A stretch of DNA of 64,000 nt from Sphingobium faniae. GTDB lineage: Bacteria > Pseudomonadota > Alphaproteobacteria > Sphingomonadales > Sphingomonadaceae. Shown here in pieces: positions 62,288 through 64,000 of the stretch. Where the stretch lies: NCBI GenBank assembly GCA_900100475.1, contig FMTU01000005.1:1-64000 (forward strand). The letters run 5' to 3'. Numbering within the stretch: position 1 is the stretch's first letter; each line of letters starts with the position of its first letter. Made by a program: the position numbers and the translations under genes. A model generated the notes under the pieces. The model saw only the letters and a program-made list of their open reading frames with translations, did no database searches and was not told where the DNA came from.

Positions 62288-64000
62288 ATGAACCGCACAT
62301 TCGCAAAGGGCCTGTCGGGCCTTGGCCTCGCTTTTTCGCTTCCCGTCGCGCAGGCCCAGACCATGCCCGCTTCCCAAACCGGCGCCGACAGCGCGCTCAG
62401 CGATATCGTCGTAACGGCGCAAAGGCGGAGCGAACGGCTACAGGATGTTCCGATCGCCGTCACCGCGATTTCAGGCGAAGCCTTGTCCAGGAAAGGATTG
62501 ACCGATACGCAGCAGCTCGCCGGAGCGGTGCCCGGCCTGACTTTCACCACCGTCGGCGCGTCGGGGACGCCCTTCATCCGCGGCGTGGGATCGAATGCCG
62601 GTGATACAAGTTCGGAACCATCCGTCGCGACTTATGTGGATGGGGTCTATATCGCCACGCCGAACGCCAATGTGTTCGAGTTCAACAGCGTCGAAAACAT
62701 CGAAGTGCTGAAGGGCCCGCAAGGTACGTTGTTCGGGCGCAATGCCACGGGCGGCGTTATCCTGGTTACGACGCGCAATCCCAGTTTCGAGCCCAGCGTC
62801 GAAGGCCGGATCGGCTATGCCAACTACGATACCATAACTGGATCAGCCTATCTGACATCGGGCATCACCGACAATATCGCTTTCAATGTCGCGGGTCAGG
62901 TCCGCGATCAGGGCAGGGGCTATGGCCGCAACATCTTTAGCGGTCATGAAACCTATTATCGCCACAATGCGTCCATCCGCGCGAAGCTGTTGTTCAATCT
63001 GGGCGAAGACACCCAGGCAATCCTGCAGGGCGACTATGCGCGGATCAGGACGGGCGGCGGGTATCTTCAGGTGCCCAATGGCGTCGTGGCCCCCGATGGC
63101 GTCATCCAGAATCTGGATCGCTTCGACACGCGAGCGGGTGAGGAGGATTCGCGCGCTGAAAAGATCAACACCCGCACACGCGGCCTGGGCCTGACGGTCA
63201 CGCATGATTTCTCGAACTTCAGCGTCAAGAGCATCACGTCCCTGCGCCGCAACACGGGCAGGGAATATGCTGACGTCGAGGGCGCGCCGGATGCGCAGCT
63301 CAACCTTGGCATCAATCTTTACCAGCATAATTTCTCGCAGGAAGTACACCTGCTGTCGGCGGACGACTCTAAAATCCAGTGGCTGGTGGGTGGCTTTTAT
63401 TATGATTCTACCGCTGGCTACAAACCATCGACCCTGTCCGGTTCGGTCGTGGGCGGAATCGTCATTGATATTCTTGGTTTGATCAGGACGCGTTCATTAT
63501 CTGCTTTCGCGCAGGCGACCGCCGAGGTGCTGCCGAATACCAAATTGACCGGCGGACTGCGCTTTACGCGCGAGCGGCAGGATTATCGAACCGAAACCGA
63601 CTCGTCGGTGGGCTTGCTCTCGCCATTGGCTCGCGCCCATCAGATTTTCAACAAGCCGACCTGGCGCGTGTCGCTCGACCATAAATTCGGCGAGGACATG
63701 CTCGGCTATGTCTCCTATAATCGTGGCATCAAGAGTGGCGGCTATCCGCCGCAGGCGCCGGTCACCGAATCGTTCAGGCCCGAGCAGGTCGATGCCTATG
63801 AAGCAGGGTTGAAGACCCAGCTTTTCGATCGCCATCTTCGCCTGAACATGTCCGCCTTCTGGTACGAACAGAAGGATCTTCAGGTCCAGATCTTCAATGG
63901 TGAAACCGGCCCCACGGGCGTAACCCAAAACGCCGCCGCAGCACGGACACGCGGCTTCGATGTCGATTTCGAAGCGCGGCCGATGCGTAATCTGACCTTC
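62288..64000 (+). CDS. TonB-dependent receptor, 3' end beyond the window
   Basis: The visible 571 residues start with a signal peptide (MNRTFAKGLSGLGLAFSLPV, cleaved near AQA), the sphingomonad plug motif IVVTAQRRSERLQDVP and FIRGVGSN, then the YVDGVYI and GPQGTLFGRNATGG plug segments and the first barrel strands. It is of the large FecA/CirA-like class common in Sphingomonadales for uptake of aromatic compounds or siderophores. No stop codon occurs before base 64000, so the gene continues. ATG 62288 follows AGGGGAAAG. Confidence 0.92.
   Translation, partial: MNRTFAKGLSGLGLAFSLPVAQAQTMPASQTGADSALSDIVVTAQRRSERLQDVPIAVTAISGEALSRKGLTDTQQLAGAVPGLTFTTVGASGTPFIRGVGSNAGDTSSEPSVATYVDGVYIATPNANVFEFNSVENIEVLKGPQGTLFGRNATGGVILVTTRNPSFEPSVEGRIGYANYDTITGSAYLTSGITDNIAFNVAGQVRDQGRGYGRNIFSGHETYYRHNASIRAKLLFNLGEDTQAILQGDYARIRTGGGYLQVPNGVVAPDGVIQNLDRFDTRAGEEDSRAEKINTRTRGLGLTVTHDFSNFSVKSITSLRRNTGREYADVEGAPDAQLNLGINLYQHNFSQEVHLLSADDSKIQWLVGGFYYDSTAGYKPSTLSGSVVGGIVIDILGLIRTRSLSAFAQATAEVLPNTKLTGGLRFTRERQDYRTETDSSVGLLSPLARAHQIFNKPTWRVSLDHKFGEDMLGYVSYNRGIKSGGYPPQAPVTESFRPEQVDAYEAGLKTQLFDRHLRLNMSAFWYEQKDLQVQIFNGETGPTGVTQNAAAARTRGFDVDFEARPMRNLTF

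Overview
The window looks like a chromosomal segment from a high-GC Gram-negative alphaproteobacterium, most likely a sphingomonad (Sphingobium/Novosphingobium/Sphingomonas-like). This is inferred from two TonB-dependent receptors, one with the N-terminal motif IVVTAQRRSERLQDVP that is common in Sphingomonadales, from the density of ring-hydroxylation and CoA-linked catabolic genes, and from an IS481-type transposase remnant. No rRNA, CRISPR array or intact mobile element was seen.

1-10.7 kb is the most striking region. It links a pentose phosphate pathway to the deazaflavin cofactor F420. Transaldolase, transketolase, an F420-dependent glucose-6-phosphate dehydrogenase (FGD) and 6-phosphogluconate dehydrogenase run on the plus strand. 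6-Phosphogluconolactonase and CofE run on the minus strand. CofC, a fused CofG-CofH FO synthase (FbiC) and a luciferase-like monooxygenase-family (LLM) oxidoreductase run divergently from cofE. FGD would reduce F420 with glucose-6-phosphate, Pgl and Gnd would continue to ribulose-5-phosphate, and the LLM enzyme is a plausible consumer of F420H2. CofD/FbiA is not in the window; it may lie left of base 1.

10.7-42 kb is a catabolic region in several short transcription units. It holds a flavoprotein, aldo/keto reductase, thiolase-like protein, dehydrogenases, acyl-CoA ligase, hydrolase, GST, AraC and TetR regulators, three MFS carriers, a TauD-type dioxygenase, a class II aldolase-fold protein, a two-subunit Rieske oxygenase, enoyl-CoA hydratase, an amidohydrolase, P450, aldehyde dehydrogenase, GMC oxidoreductase and a molybdopterin oxidoreductase. 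The substrate is not evident. A 10-bp word (ATAGATAACT) recurs in three of its promoter regions.

42-49.3 kb carries nitric oxide handling: a Crp/Fnr regulator divergent from a small ORF, a cupin, a quinol-type NO reductase (norZ) and nnrS. A TonB receptor gene follows, convergent with nnrS, and then tRNA-Gly(GCC).

49.3-61 kb looks like a decayed island. It has an IS481 remnant beside the tRNA at the left and a frameshifted tyrosine integrase remnant at 60.5 kb. Between them is a catabolic regulon: a flavin monooxygenase, VOC-fold dioxygenase-type proteins, an FAH-family hydrolase, a beta-keto-acid cleavage enzyme, EthD-like proteins, a DUF5519-like protein, a COG2085 Rossmann protein and an MFS carrier. 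Four copies of the palindrome ATTGTCC-N4-GGACAAT each sit between the -35 and -10 of a promoter, so one unidentified repressor probably controls the block. Its gene is not in the window.

61-64 kb holds a hypothetical protein behind a clear promoter, then a TonB receptor running off the right edge.
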